A stretch of DNA of 64,000 nt. It comes from Lineus longissimus. Taxonomy: Eukaryota > Nemertea > Pilidiophora > Heteronemertea > Lineidae. The stretch spans positions 19,222,599-19,286,598 of the forward strand of contig NC_088309.1 of assembly GCF_910592395.1 (NCBI RefSeq), in the 5' to 3' direction. This document shows, in pieces, positions 11,901 to 22,900 of this stretch. A program made the translations under genes and the position numbers. How positions within the stretch are numbered: the first letter of the stretch is position 1; every line of letters begins with the position of its first letter. The notes beneath the pieces are model-generated. The model was not told where the DNA came from. It made no database searches and was given only the letters and a program-made list of their open reading frames with translations.

Positions 11901-12757
11901 GCCCAAAGCATGTGGAATATAAATGTAATTGCCTATCTGTACAGTTATTCCAGTACTGTACTTTACACTATCTAAACCAAGATTTTTTTGCTCAATAAAA
12001 AGATATGCAAAGCCAGGTTAAGCCAGGCAGAGCTAGTTCTATCACAAACCAACAAGATCACACAGGAAAAACCTACATGTAGGTGAAACCAGAGAATAGT
12101 TTGTTTACAAAAGAGATGTTGTCTAGACTTCTATTTATAACAACTGTCATTAGAGTGGAACGTCCCTCAGAGGAACATTCTTCTATTCAGGACACCCTCT
12201 CTTTCAAGGACACTAATATTGGTCCTAAATTAGTTATTCCATTCAAACTGACCTCTCTAATCCGGCACCTTCCTAGGTTACCAATTGTCAGTCCTGAGGG
12301 TATCCTTAATAGAGAGGTTCTACTGTAGAATCCACTGTAGTAAGACTATCAAAAACAAAGTCTCACGGTCTAACTAGCTGTCACCTCATTGCCTCGTCCA
12401 GTTTTGCTGGTGACAAGTTGGAAAATTTTATAATTTTACAAATAAATACCCTTTGATATGTTATAAATGCCTCTTAGAATAAGCAGATTATGTTATATAT
12501 GCAGAATTAATACTTACTACAACATTGGGGTGGAAATTCTCTGGCATTTTCTTATGTGTCACATCCGAGCTCAAGTCTTCGATATGAATCTCCGGTTTGA
12601 GATCAGGACTCCTATTCTGCACAACAACAATCTCATTATTATCATTGAGATCTTCCTTTCTTTCATTATTAGACGTCTTATCCTGCTGAGAGCCGTCCAG
12701 GCCTGCAAAAGGCCTAGCGTCTAGGCTGGTCGGTAGAGTGCTCCCCCCACAGCCCAT
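5939..12757 (-). CDS. Atypical calpain cysteine protease, predicted N-acylated, no penta-EF-hand (598 aa)
   Basis: Eleven exons on the minus strand: 12757-12518, 11139-10993, 10702-10571, 10274-10081, 9940-9691, 9559-9471, 9253-9081, 8848-8732, 6795-6665, 6348-6140, 6053-5939. Phases match throughout. The CysPc domain (about 90-395) has the full triad: Cys155 in QGILGDCWFLSS, His312 in LVAGHAYSITD and Asn336 in RIRNPWG. The substrate-entry motif DPDFPADD is also present. Domain III (C2-like, about 410-560) contains GGCRNDVDSFATNPQY and SGVYINYREVSNRFDLDPGY. The protein ends about 38 residues later with a basic tail and no PEF or second C2 domain. The start was chosen at MGCGGS: Gly2 fits N-myristoylation and Cys3 palmitoylation, suggesting membrane attachment. 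An in-frame ATG 20 codons upstream (12817) would hide this signal. Family knowledge: calpains are calcium-dependent intracellular proteases. The subfamily assignment is uncertain. Confidence 0.9.
6398..6600. mobile_element. MITE, family 2, filling most of a calpain intron
   Basis: A 203 bp element flanked by TA (6396-6397 and 6601-6602). It starts CAGTCTACATAACC and ends with TGTCAATTGTGACTGGGACT followed by G. It is homologous at the right end to 39120-39412. It makes up about two thirds of the 316 bp intron between the exons at 6795-6665 and 6348-6140. Confidence 0.55.
7065..8725 (+). mobile_element. 5'-truncated L2/CR1-like non-LTR retrotransposon (LINE)
   Basis: The plus strand carries a reverse transcriptase in two overlapping frames (7067-8065 and 8040-8654). 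Visible RT motifs are NYRPVSNLSFLSKVLERV, DLSAAFDTVDHEVL, YGVPQGSVLGPILF and the catalytic GYADDNQLY. The C-terminal part (RNLGVYFDQTLSM, ARIITRTPL, LHWLPIPYR, KLWNSL) is typical of the L2/CR1 group. The frame breaks once at about 8000-8045, so the element is dead. The endonuclease domain is missing: the left end is within about 7060. The 3' end has the L2-like GCGCTATATAAATG followed by a TTTGTATGTATTGTATG tail. It is inserted antisense in a calpain intron. Confidence 0.88.
7067..8654 (+). pseudogene. LINE reverse transcriptase, frameshifted
   Basis: The coding part of the LINE. The first frame runs through the palm and YADD motif and ends after an off-family tail (SVQWPCAEPRSVF). The second frame resumes with the conserved RNLGVYFDQTLSM and runs to the stop after LKTKLFEQCFC. 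One small insertion or deletion explains the switch. It has no role in the host calpain gene, which reads from the other strand. Confidence 0.85.
11506..11570. repeat. Interspersed repeat, family 3 copy
   Basis: A segment beginning TTAAAGGGAGTCTATATACA resembles, in one orientation or the other, 21471-21556, 36090-36178 and 37258-37345. All share a GGGAGAC(T)AT edge, a core with ttaagttaca or its complement, and a CTATCTCACAG-like edge in the longer copies. It sits in a calpain intron. The nature of the family is not known. Confidence 0.4.
12153..12325. mobile_element. MITE, family 1 (TA-flanked)
   Basis: TA at 12151-12152 and 12326-12327. Left end GAGTGGAACGTCCCTCAGAG, right end GAGAGGTTCTACTG. 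The interior holds the family word order: ggacaccctctct, ggacactaat, ttccattcaaa, ctctctaat, tcagtcctgagggt. It lies in calpain intron 1. Confidence 0.65.
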
Positions 12758-13581
12758 CTCAATATGAATACAAATCAAGCAATAACTCAAAAGGTGACCG
12801 AATGTGAATAGGCCCAACGATCTATGTTAAGCTCACTTAGCGATTCAATAACACAGAGTGGGATAATAAAAGCCACAGTTATACCAGTTATACATGTGCA
12901 TGGTTTGTTGTCGGGTAACCAGGTGTCCAAGTTTAAATGTTTATACAGTGCTGCCACCCAGACTAATGAGGTCAATATGAGTACTCAGGTTCACTGAACC
13001 ATGAACAGCTTTGTATATACTGTGTCCATGCTAAACATATCATTCCTTTTGAGCCGTATCTGTTACACATAGGCCTAGTGTTACATGTAAAATAGGCCTT
13101 TGTACAGACACCCTACGACTGGCTTAATTGTGTTGACACAGTATACCAGTATACACAGGGTACATCAACATCTAAAAGTACTGTATATTACTTAAAAATT
13201 CAAAAATATGCCTCTATGTACCATTCCAAAATATGCCACTTAATGCCATTCAAACTTCTTTCAACAAATATACACTAAAATAAGTAGTTCAATTGCTATA
13301 CACTTTTATTATGCAATAACTATAACATAAACTCCACATCATTTCTTAGAGTACATTTAAGGTAACATCCTCATACCAAACAAATTTACAGGTGTGAATG
13401 CAGGAGTCTTAAAAAATTCCAGAGGACCTGCACCTCCGTTTTTAAGGCAGTGACAACAGTAATTCTTTTGATGAAACTTTGCATCAGTTCATGTAATATC
13501 TATAAAACTCCATCCAGCAGAGTCGACAACGTATCCACTCACTCTAGCTCATGCTGCGGTGACAGCAAGGTGTCCACCTTA
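12758..13581. other. Intergenic: delta-tubulin 3' UTR and calpain upstream region
   Basis: The 13285-13581 part is the likely delta-tubulin 3' UTR, with a minus-strand AATAAA at 13310-13305. The rest (12758-13280) would hold the calpain promoter and 5' UTR. No clear core promoter motif was found. Confidence 0.45.
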
Positions 13582-15840
13582 TCATAAAGCCTGGTAACTT
13601 CTTATCACCTGTTCAAGACCAGCAAAGCTATCCACAAAGTCCTCTTCCGCCAATCCATGTTTCAAATACTGATGCACGTACGCTCTCGATGCGAACATTT
13701 GCCACGCCTTGCCAACAATGCCATCTAACGCCACCACAGGGCTCTGGCTATTACTAAGTAAAGCCGCTGACTTCTCGTAATTATGGAAGGGATGATCGTG
13801 TTGCCAGACAGCCAGGCACGAGTCTTTTGGTACCCAAGACGTGTAGAGTTTCTCCTCCCTGAATGGTGCAATGTTGGTGGTATTGATATCCTTGCCCCGT
13901 AGAACCAAGAGGTTGCTCACAGATTTATTGTGATGAGCAGCAAGTCCACCAGCGGAGTTCACCCGCACGTGCCAATCGATACCTGAAGAGAGAAAGATCA
14001 TCATGAAAGGAATCAGTGAGCAAGTTTTTATCTGTGGTTACTCTAAACTTAGATGGTGTAATATCTAACACAGAGCAATATGGGCCCAGAAAATCTTGAC
14101 TTTGTCTAATAATAATCAACAGCAGGTTACAAATTAGTCATAACCTTTGTGACAGAGCCATTTTTGGAATGGCACAATCAGAATCTGAGACACTGGGAAA
14201 CAAGGCAATATCCTGAAATATGTTTCCCGTAATCATTTCTGTAAGCTTAAAGGATAGCTCTATTGGACAAAGAACCATCTGTTCTATTGTAATTACAACT
14301 TCTTGTTGCTTAGTAATTTCATAAAAACCTCAGTTAATGTAAGAGGCCTATGCTGGATCCAAAGATTTTGAAAGGGGTTGATGTCATTCAGTCTCAAAAT
14401 CATTCAGTTTTTATCATAACTCTGCAAGACCTACGAACCTTCCTCCATGGCTGCATTTGCAATTAGCATCTGACGCAAATGTTTTAGCATGCCGTGCCAT
14501 TGGAACACGGTGTATGCTATCGAAGCCTCAGACATCTGGGGAATGTTTCTCAGAGTGAGCAGCTTATACTCTGGGTGGGGGACCAGGTGTTCTAGGAGGC
14601 GACCTGCAAAAACGAGGAAGAGAGATAACTCGAAAGTCTAATACGCGTCTCTGAACACTTGACATTGGAGATGAAATCAAAAAGACAAATATTACAGCAA
14701 GGTGTCTGCCTTGATATCATAAAGCCTGGTAACTTCTTATCACCTGTTCAAGACCAGCAAGCTATCCACAAAGTCCCCTACCACCTATTATTTACAAATG
14801 ATCAGGAAACTAACTACGAACCTAGTCTGTTTGATAATTGTCTCCCTCCACCATATAGCTGAACTGGCTGGAGGACACTTGCCAGCTGATGTGATATGAC
14901 TCGGTTCATATCTCGAAACGAGATCTTCTTAATGTTCATGAGTTGCGAGCAGATCTTTTGAATTCCATCGTTCTCCATGACGAGAATGGCATCAGAGGAC
15001 TGGTACAAATGCGACAAAGTCAAGACAGCGTTGTAGTTCTGTACGATCACTTCACCGGTGTTATAGGGCCAGACGACTTGATTCATGATGAACGAATTAG
15101 GATATTCGTCCCTCAGACACTGCGTCACGTACGCACCAACGCCAGAGCCGGTGCCGCCAGCCAAACTCATCAGGTTCAAAAACCCACCAAAATGGTCACA
15201 CTTTTCAACTTCTCTTCGCACTAAGTTCATGACGCTGTCTCGGGCTTTAGGCCCATGCCCACAGAATCCGTTGGCCCAGTTGTTGCCCGAGCCCCTTTTT
15301 TGGCAGAACGACTGCTTCGGGTCATAGGTCCATTTGCCTGACTTCTTGGCATCCTGCATTGTCTGTGAAATGACCTTGGGCTCCATGTCAACCATCACCG
15401 CTCTAGCCTTAGGAACCTCGTCATCTTCTGAAAAAAAACGTTATGTTTGTTTCAATCAATTTCAATTGTGGACACCCTCGGGACTGACAAGCTCTGTCCT
15501 GAAGAGAGGTGTCCTGATTATAGAGTGAAAGAGATCAAATTAATTGAAAACAACCAATTTGGAACCAAAAATAGTGTCCGTAATAGAGAGGTGTCCGCTA
15601 AGAGAAGTTCCACTATACAGCAGATTGAGGCATATTTCACGGTAAATATCGATGAGAATAATTACCGGACTTTGTCGGTGAAACGTCAAAGAATGTCTCC
15701 AAGGTATCTTGCATGTAGTCTCTTTGGATATTCTTGGAAACATTTGGGTAAGAGGTATGGGCATCCTCCATCACAGTGTTGAAGAGCTGGCCACCGATCT
15801 GGTTGCCACACTGTCCAACTTGAATTGTCACAATAGACAT
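13582..15840 (-). CDS. TUBD1: Delta-tubulin (448 aa)
   Basis: Four exons on the minus strand: 15840-15666, 15427-14822, 14603-14439, 13982-13582 (stop 13584-13582), all phase-consistent. The start [16 protein letters not shown] is the diagnostic delta-tubulin N terminus. The tubulin GTP-binding signature appears as AGGTGSGVG (residues about 148-156). The C-terminal half ([56 protein letters not shown]) follows delta-tubulin rather than alpha, beta or gamma. The length equals the family norm of about 450. Exon 2 was ended at 14822 rather than at an earlier GT in the TATGGTGG context: both keep frame, but the longer form restores a [15 protein letters not shown] segment that matches the family. 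Family role: centriole and basal-body triplet microtubule formation. It diverges from PIK3C3. Confidence 0.95.
14696..14781 (-). pseudogene. Partial duplicate of the last delta-tubulin exon and its stop, inside intron 2
   Basis: About 80 bp here nearly match 13564-13650, which holds the end of the last delta-tubulin exon, its stop codon and the first 3' UTR bases. They share a long block containing aaagcctggtaacttcttat and cacctgttcaagaccagcaa, in the same orientation. A one-base deletion (caaagc to caagc) breaks the frame. The copy lies 40 bp beyond the exon 2 donor at 14822, in intron 2. It should be non-coding unless intron 2 is retained. Confidence 0.8.
15465..15615. mobile_element. MITE, family 1, filling delta-tubulin intron 1
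   Basis: Reverse-orientation copy. Its right end AGAGAAGTTCCACTA is followed by TA, with the internal words ggaccaaaaa, aacaaccaat and cgggactgacaag. The left terminal repeat is decayed. It makes up most of the 238 bp intron between 15666 and 15427. Confidence 0.5.
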
Positions 15841-16938
15841 TGTGGCAATTAATCTGAAAAAGAGATAAAATATACGATTTTCAAACCTCATAAACCAGTC
15901 ACAATTAACACCAGCAGACCATCACGGTCTAACAGCAGGGTAGGCCTAATGAAGACATGGATGCTTTTGTCCCAAAAAAGCAGACAAAAAAAATCTCACT
16001 TATTTTCAGTAGGCCTAGTCATTTCATATGCGGTTGGGCCGACTGGGCGCCTACTTTTTTTCTAAAGACATAATATCGTCACATCATGTGTATTTTCATT
16101 AGGCCTAGTCATTTCATATGTGGTTGGGTCTCAAGATCATCTATCTCTCATATAACATAAAGGCCTGTGCGCCTACTTTTTTTCAGAAGACATTATATTG
16201 TCACATCATGCGTCTCATTACCATATACGTCACAACGTTAATTTCCAATAACCTTCTGGCAATAATACGGATGACGTTACGACGATGTGGCGATGATGTG
16301 GAGAACTTCCTCCATCTCTAGGAGAGTTCCAAAGTAAAAGAAAATCTTCAGGGACAACTTTGTACACATGTCTCATCAGAAAATGTCAACAGGGATAGGG
16401 ATAGGCCAGGGACAACTTCGAAAGGACGATGCCATCTCATCTCATTCTATGGACTATGACCAGAATTCAGTGACGATATATGATATGAAGTAGTAGTTAA
16501 TGACACTCGCCGCACCTGGGTCCCACAACCTTTACTTAATCTTAAAATCTTTGCCTCTCTGTTATAGAAAATTAGAGTTTATTGCTCAAAAACTCCAACC
16601 AAAGACAGTCACTCCAACTTCTGAGATGGTCCCCCTGCTGGTAAAGTGTGTTGAATCTGCATTACATATCAAATAATCGTCTCATCAAGTCGTAACAACT
16701 ACCAATTTCAAATGCAATCGGTTCTTGGGAATGCCGTCAATGTCTAGAACTCATTCGCCGTGTTTTTACTGCACGTCAAGTTGTTCAAAATTCATATTTT
16801 GTGGAGAAAATCGAAATTTTTGGCTAAGTCGCGCGCACGTCAAGTTTAGAGGACATTGCGCGAGACTTGCTCTAAATGGTTATGATTTCCTTGTTTTGAG
16901 TTGAATTATCACCACTTTTCTCGTACGCTGGCTTCGAT
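15841..16938. promoter_or_regulatory. Divergent intergenic region between delta-tubulin and PIK3C3
   Basis: About 1.1 kb separates the two start codons (15840 minus, 16939 plus), so promoters for both genes must lie here or in unseen 5' exons. No TATA box or initiator could be assigned. A direct duplication occupies about 16001-16210: both copies contain aggcctagtcatttcatatg, then cgcctacttttttt, then gtcacatcatg. A second segment (16730-16870) is more GC-rich, as expected near a promoter. Confidence 0.45.
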
Positions 16939-19900
16939 ATGGCAGTTGAGACGTCTGCAGCTAGGTTCTACTATGTCTATAGTAGTGATCTGGATGTTAA
17001 TGTGGAAATCAAAATGTAAGTATGGCCTGTTTGCCAGTTTTTGTTCTGCTCAAAATTTGACATTTTCTGATGAGACTTGTGTACAAAATGTACAGTGTAC
17101 ATTATGTACAGAGTAAGTACAGTGTTTCATTTTTGTATAGACTTCACCACCAATCAGTACAGTGCTTGTCATGTATATATTCAGGATGAATCCCAGCAAT
17201 CAGGGAGGTTTTAATATACATTAAAGCTCTGCACGAGCAAGCAATTTAAAATCGCTGCATCCTGGGAGTGCAATTATGACCTAGGCCTAAGACATCATAG
17301 AACGACTAACAATATATAGCAAGAAGATCTGACGTCTGCAGGTAAAAGCGAACGGTAATTGATGGGATGGGTTTTATAAATATATTGTCAATGTCGTGTT
17401 GCTGCAATCACCGATTCTCGTCACAGGTACCTGTGGAGCTGGCCTCAGGAATTATTTATCGTGGGATAGGCATGTCAGACCAAAGCAGGCGGGTGTGAAT
17501 GCCTACCACTCATTCAGAACGTGCTCCTGATCTTTCCAGCCAGTTATTATGTTTAGAAAAAGGCCCCATCCTGATTAGTGATAAGCACCTCGGGCAGAAC
17601 CCCCACCCTCCAACCACACAGATCTTGATATAGAGTTTTTCAGTGGCCTATCAACTATAATTCTTTTTTAAAGTGGTACGCTTGAAGGAATGAGAGAGCG
17701 CCCGAAATACAAGGAGCTGATAAATGATCCCATGTTGAAGTACTCTGGCATCTACCAAGAAGGATGTGCAGACCTCTATGTCACTTGTCAAGTGTTTGAA
17801 GACCACAAGCCGTTGGCTCTACCAGTCAGGACCTCTTACAAAGCATTTAGTACCAGATGGAAGTAAGTTTTCTAAAACTTACATGAGAGTCTGTCTTTTT
17901 TCCATACAAGGTGTTGTACATGTTCTTGAGGCAAATATTCCTGAACATGATAAGAAGGCACTTGCCAACAGCAGGCCTTTGTATCATTCTGAAATACACT
18001 CAATCATAATGAGCAAGGCCATGCCGAAGTTGACCTTATTTGGAGAGTTGATTTGGCGTGTCCTCTTGAGCTATAAGTGTTGCTTCGTTAAGATGCCAAA
18101 TGGCGGCATGTTCAGCCTTTGTGTCAAGACTGAATTAACCCAAACCTCCCTGGTTAAGTCTGTTAACCAAATGATGCATTGACTGTCACCAGGTAAGGTA
18201 AAGTGGTGCAGTTAAAGCAAGTGGTACAATTATAGCCACTTCAGTGTAGAAAACATCTGGTAGTATGCATTAATTCACACAGAGGCTATAATTGTACTTG
18301 GACTATTGTACAACCTTAGTTTCTGTGCTAAACCACTGACGAGTCAATTTCTTTCCTCAGCTGGCTCACACAGAGGCTATAATTGTACTTGGACTATTGT
18401 ACAACCTTAGTTTCTGTGCTAAACCACTGACGAGTCAATTTCTTTCCTCAGCTGGAACGAGTGGTTAACACTGCCAATAAAGTACAGTGATTTGCCAAGG
18501 AATGCCCAACTTTCCCTGACAGTCTGGGACGTTTATGGAACTAGAGATGCAACACCGGTCGGAGGGACAACTATTCAAGTCTTTGGAAAGTATGGGTAGG
18601 TACACATTGTGACCTGGGTAAAGATTTCATCTTAAAAATTGCTGTGCTATCACTCACAAACAAGTTAGTGGTGAGTTTGTTTAACCTAGTACCTCAGTAG
18701 ATGCACTAGGGATATATTTTGTGTCGCTTCTTACTAACAAGGTCCATATGCTTCCTTGAATAAGAGAACATTTTGAGTTGAGACAACTCTTCAGCTGAAA
18801 CATTTACTTGATTGTCGAAGTCCTCTTATGAGACGTGTTCAATAAAATTGAAATGTGCATCACAGGAAAGATATGTATAAATGCAAGGGGAATCACATTT
18901 ATTCCTGTTTTGAATCAATATCAAGGCATAGTGCTCATCCAATTTTAGGTACTTGTTCCAGAAGGGCCTACTTACTGTCACCTGTGCTCATGGATCTAGT
19001 CTCAAAAGTATTTATAAAATGTTTAACCCTAGAACTTTGAACTTGGAATGGTCAGTCATGTAATTTTACATGGCATCGAGTATTAACGTGCTGTGGTTCA
19101 GTCGATTGTTGATTGACCTTGTCTTCTTGAACATTTGAAATTCTGCTTTACGTTTCATTATCATATTGATTGACAGTGACCTGCTGTTTTTTAAACTATT
19201 TCGGAAATTGAATTCCGCAGTATCATTTTCCATTTCTTTAGGACCTTCCGACAGGGAATGCACGATTTGAGGGTATGGCCAAATGTTGAGGCTGATCCGT
19301 CACAACCCAGCACCACCCCTGGAAAGGCAGACAGAGACAAGGACCAGATGGCAAATTTAGCAAAGGTAAAACTCAATGAATTGCCTTATTCACTACCCTG
19401 GATTCGTTGTAGGAAATTTAACTTTTCTCCAGCTTGGCAGGGTTCCGAACAGGATTCGTTTTGGGGTATGTTTTGGGGGTATGTTTTGGGGGAGGGGTCA
19501 AAAAGTTGTCTTTTAAGATTTCAATTTTTTTCAAGGTAGACCTTAAGATGCATTTTCCAGCTGATTTTCATAACAAACTCAACAAGAATTCACATTTCTA
19601 GGTTTAAATGTCTAAATATCATCTGATATAACACATTTCTAGGTCAAAATGCAAAAAAATATAATTTTTTTTCTTCATTGAGGGTAAGTAAAACGTACCC
19701 AATTTACCCTCTAGTGGGGAGACCCTGCTTGGCCTTATTCTTCCTGTCTGTGTTTTCCTCATAAGACGCATTTCGTAGAGCAACTCATACAACTTATTTA
19801 AAATCTTTCTCTCTTCAGCTTACAAAGAAACATCGAAATGGACATATGCCAACAGTTGATTGGTTGGACAGACTGACGTTCCGGGAAATTGAGATGGTCA

Positions 19901-22900
19901 ATGAGAAAGTCAAGCGAGACTCGAACTTTATGTATTTGATGGTTGAATTCCCACAAGTGATACTAGGAGAAACAGAATATGCTGTGGTTTACTTTGAAAA
20001 GGTAAGCAGGCTGACGATGCTTTTACTAGGCCTTGCCGAATATATTCTAATCCTTTGTCCTGTCCTAAATTACACTGCAGAAAAGCTATTTCTTGTCACT
20101 GCGATGTGCGATAGAAATCGGGTGTCTGCAGATAAATTTTAAAATTTCTTTTCACCACTATCTGGAGTGTCAATATCCTGAGGAAATCAGAGGTTAATGT
20201 TCGCTTCTCCTGCCCGTTTGTGTGCAGGGCCGGAGAAGCAATCATTAACCCCTGATTTCCTCAAATGTCCTCAAATGTCACAAGCACCTACAATGACCCC
20301 TTGTACACAAGCACTGGGATGGACATTCCTCGTTTGCGGTGTGCTGATGAATGTGAAACATCATTTCAATTTTATTGGCCTGACTGAATTCCCATGCCCG
20401 GGCCTATGCCCATGACTCATTTAGTTAATGATGATATGGTTGAAGAGTTTCTTCCGTGCCATGTGGCATTTACAATCTGCATATACCTGTTGTCTGCTAA
20501 ATACATCTTTAAAGGCACAGTGCATCGCAATTAACAAACACCTATGACAGGACAGGGAATGTGTATAGGTCAGTTAGTGTAACTCACTTATTTTCCCCAA
20601 ACTGCCAATTCATGCATTTGATTTAAATTTGTGATTTGTGTCTTTCGCACATCATTGCCCTAAAAATGGAAAATTTGGTGCTAAAACAGAATGTTTTAGT
20701 AGTGTATCTTTATTGATACAATTGTTCAGTTATTTAAGCAGAACAGTATGTCGGCAGACAGGTATTTAGATTATTACTTCAATTGCAGTATAATCGCCGA
20801 TCATGCATTTTGGTGCATGCATTTGTTTTAGTAAGCATTGGATTTACCGTTTCAATTCTTGTTAGTTTTTTATGTCGTGAACAGGCTGAAAATGTAACTG
20901 GCATCGAGCAAGTTTGTTTCAGATAATTGCCTTGATCTTTCAGTTTGTTCTTGACTCATAAATCATGTGATTTTGACTTATTAGCACCCAACCACAACAG
21001 GCCTTATGGATGCGTCAATTTTGTGGTTTGATTGGGTTATTTCAAAACTTAATGCTTCTTTTCTATTGCATACAATTTGAGTGTGGATGTAAAAAAATTC
21101 AGACTGAATGTCACGAGGACATGTGTTCACAGCCAGTGCAATGCCTGTCATGAAATCGGGACATACAAAGATGCCAATACATGCAACTACATTCTCTTGT
21201 ATACATTTCAGGATGGTGATGATGTTTACCAAATCCGGACTTACAATGACATTGTTACAGTCCCCGACCCTGAGATAGCTATGGTATGTTCACTCTATTC
21301 AATAGCTTGGATTACCGTCTATCTGTAATGGATTTTTTCTTCTATGCAATATGAGGTGTAGAGTTTATTTTCATGTGCCACAGGTGGTCTCTATGTGACT
21401 GGTATGTACAGTTTTGAAAATTGGACTTGTTCGATCTAAGTGATAAAAATAATCCTTGTAATGGACTAGCGGGAGTAATGCCTTCACACTGTGAGATAGC
21501 AAACATACCTATAAGTAACTTAATCTGGCTCCTACCTGTGTAGTCTCCGTTCAAAGTTTAAGGAAACCAATTTAAGTCTCAGGAAAAGTATTCATCATGG
21601 ATATCAACCCCAAGGATGTCTTTTTTGATGTTTTTAAAATAGAGAGGTTCTGCATATCAGTATATGTATGTTATAAAGAATGTGTTAAACTCCAACTTTT
21701 GTTTTTATTCAGGAAAATCTTGTCGAGAGTAAACATCACAAACTCGCCAGAAGCCTACGAAGTGGTCCGGCCGATCGAGACCTGAAGCCAAATGCTGCCA
21801 CCAGAGACCAGCTCAACCTTATTGTCAATTATCCACCAACTAAGACTTTGTTATCAGAAGATCAGGATCTAGTCTGGAAGTTTAGATTTTATCTCTCAAA
21901 TCAGAAAAAGGTGAGATTATCCTTAGAATATCTTTCTGTCTTTTTGTGAAAGCACGTCCAGACAAAAAATCATGTTAATAACCTTGGTCTCTATCTATAA
22001 ATATTTGAAATCCTATTCATCATATTCTCTGAATTCACTATCCCATTTCAGGCCCTGACAAAGTTTCTCAAATCTGTGAACTGGAACGTGCTGCAGGAGG
22101 CCAAGCAGGGTCTGGATTTACTGAGGAAGTGGAGCCCGATGGACGTGGATGATGCCCTCGAGTTATTGTCACCCACCTTCACTGACCCGTCGGTGAGGAA
22201 ATATGCCGTGGCAAGGCTACAACAGGCAAATGATGAGGTAGGTACAATATGATTTCGAATATCCTGGCCAGGGTACTGAAACTCTGCAGTTCAAATATTT
22301 CTTTTTGTATGACCAACCCCTGCAATATAGCATAAACTATGCTGGGACGTGGGTTACTGTAACTAGACGAAAGTCAAGATGAGCTGCCCCACCTAGGTTA
22401 AAAATGATACCATCTGATTAGCTGAGTGTTCTCTCGAACCTCACTGGCAACACGATAGACTTGAAAAGACACTAATCTAAACTATTCTGAAGAGCAGTTT
22501 TAATAAGTTGAGCTACATGTATCTTAGGCAGAACTTCTTCGTTTGGTTTAAAAAAGACCCCATTGTTTTTCAGGATTTGTTACTGTACCTCCTCCAGCTT
22601 GTGCAAGCCCTCAAATACGAGAACTTCGATGAAATCAAGGCGGCTGCTGGCAGGGACTCCATACAGCCGGGCCCAACACAGCTTGGTGCGACGTTCTTGA
22701 ATGAGAACATGACGTCGAGTTCATCGTCATTAGAAAGCAGGTAATGCCACATATCAATAATTTAGTTTAGGCATGAAGAAATGGTAGATGGTGAGGTTTG
22801 GGTTGGCAGGAGGTTGTAGGCCCTACTCTGCTTTACATGGATGTTTTTTATGTCTGCGTAACTTGAATGAATAGTTTTGCAATGAAACGCAATGTGAACC

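Noticed and set aside
12488-12817. Calpain start at the upstream ATG 12817
   Set aside because: Possible in frame, but it would bury the MGCGGS acylation signal behind 20 hydrophobic residues; the downstream start explains the sequence better.
14860-14880. Delta-tubulin exon 2 ending at the TATG/GTGGAG donor
   Set aside because: In phase, but it loses about ten residues that align with the delta-tubulin loop before EHLVPHPE. The donor at 14822 gives the family length.
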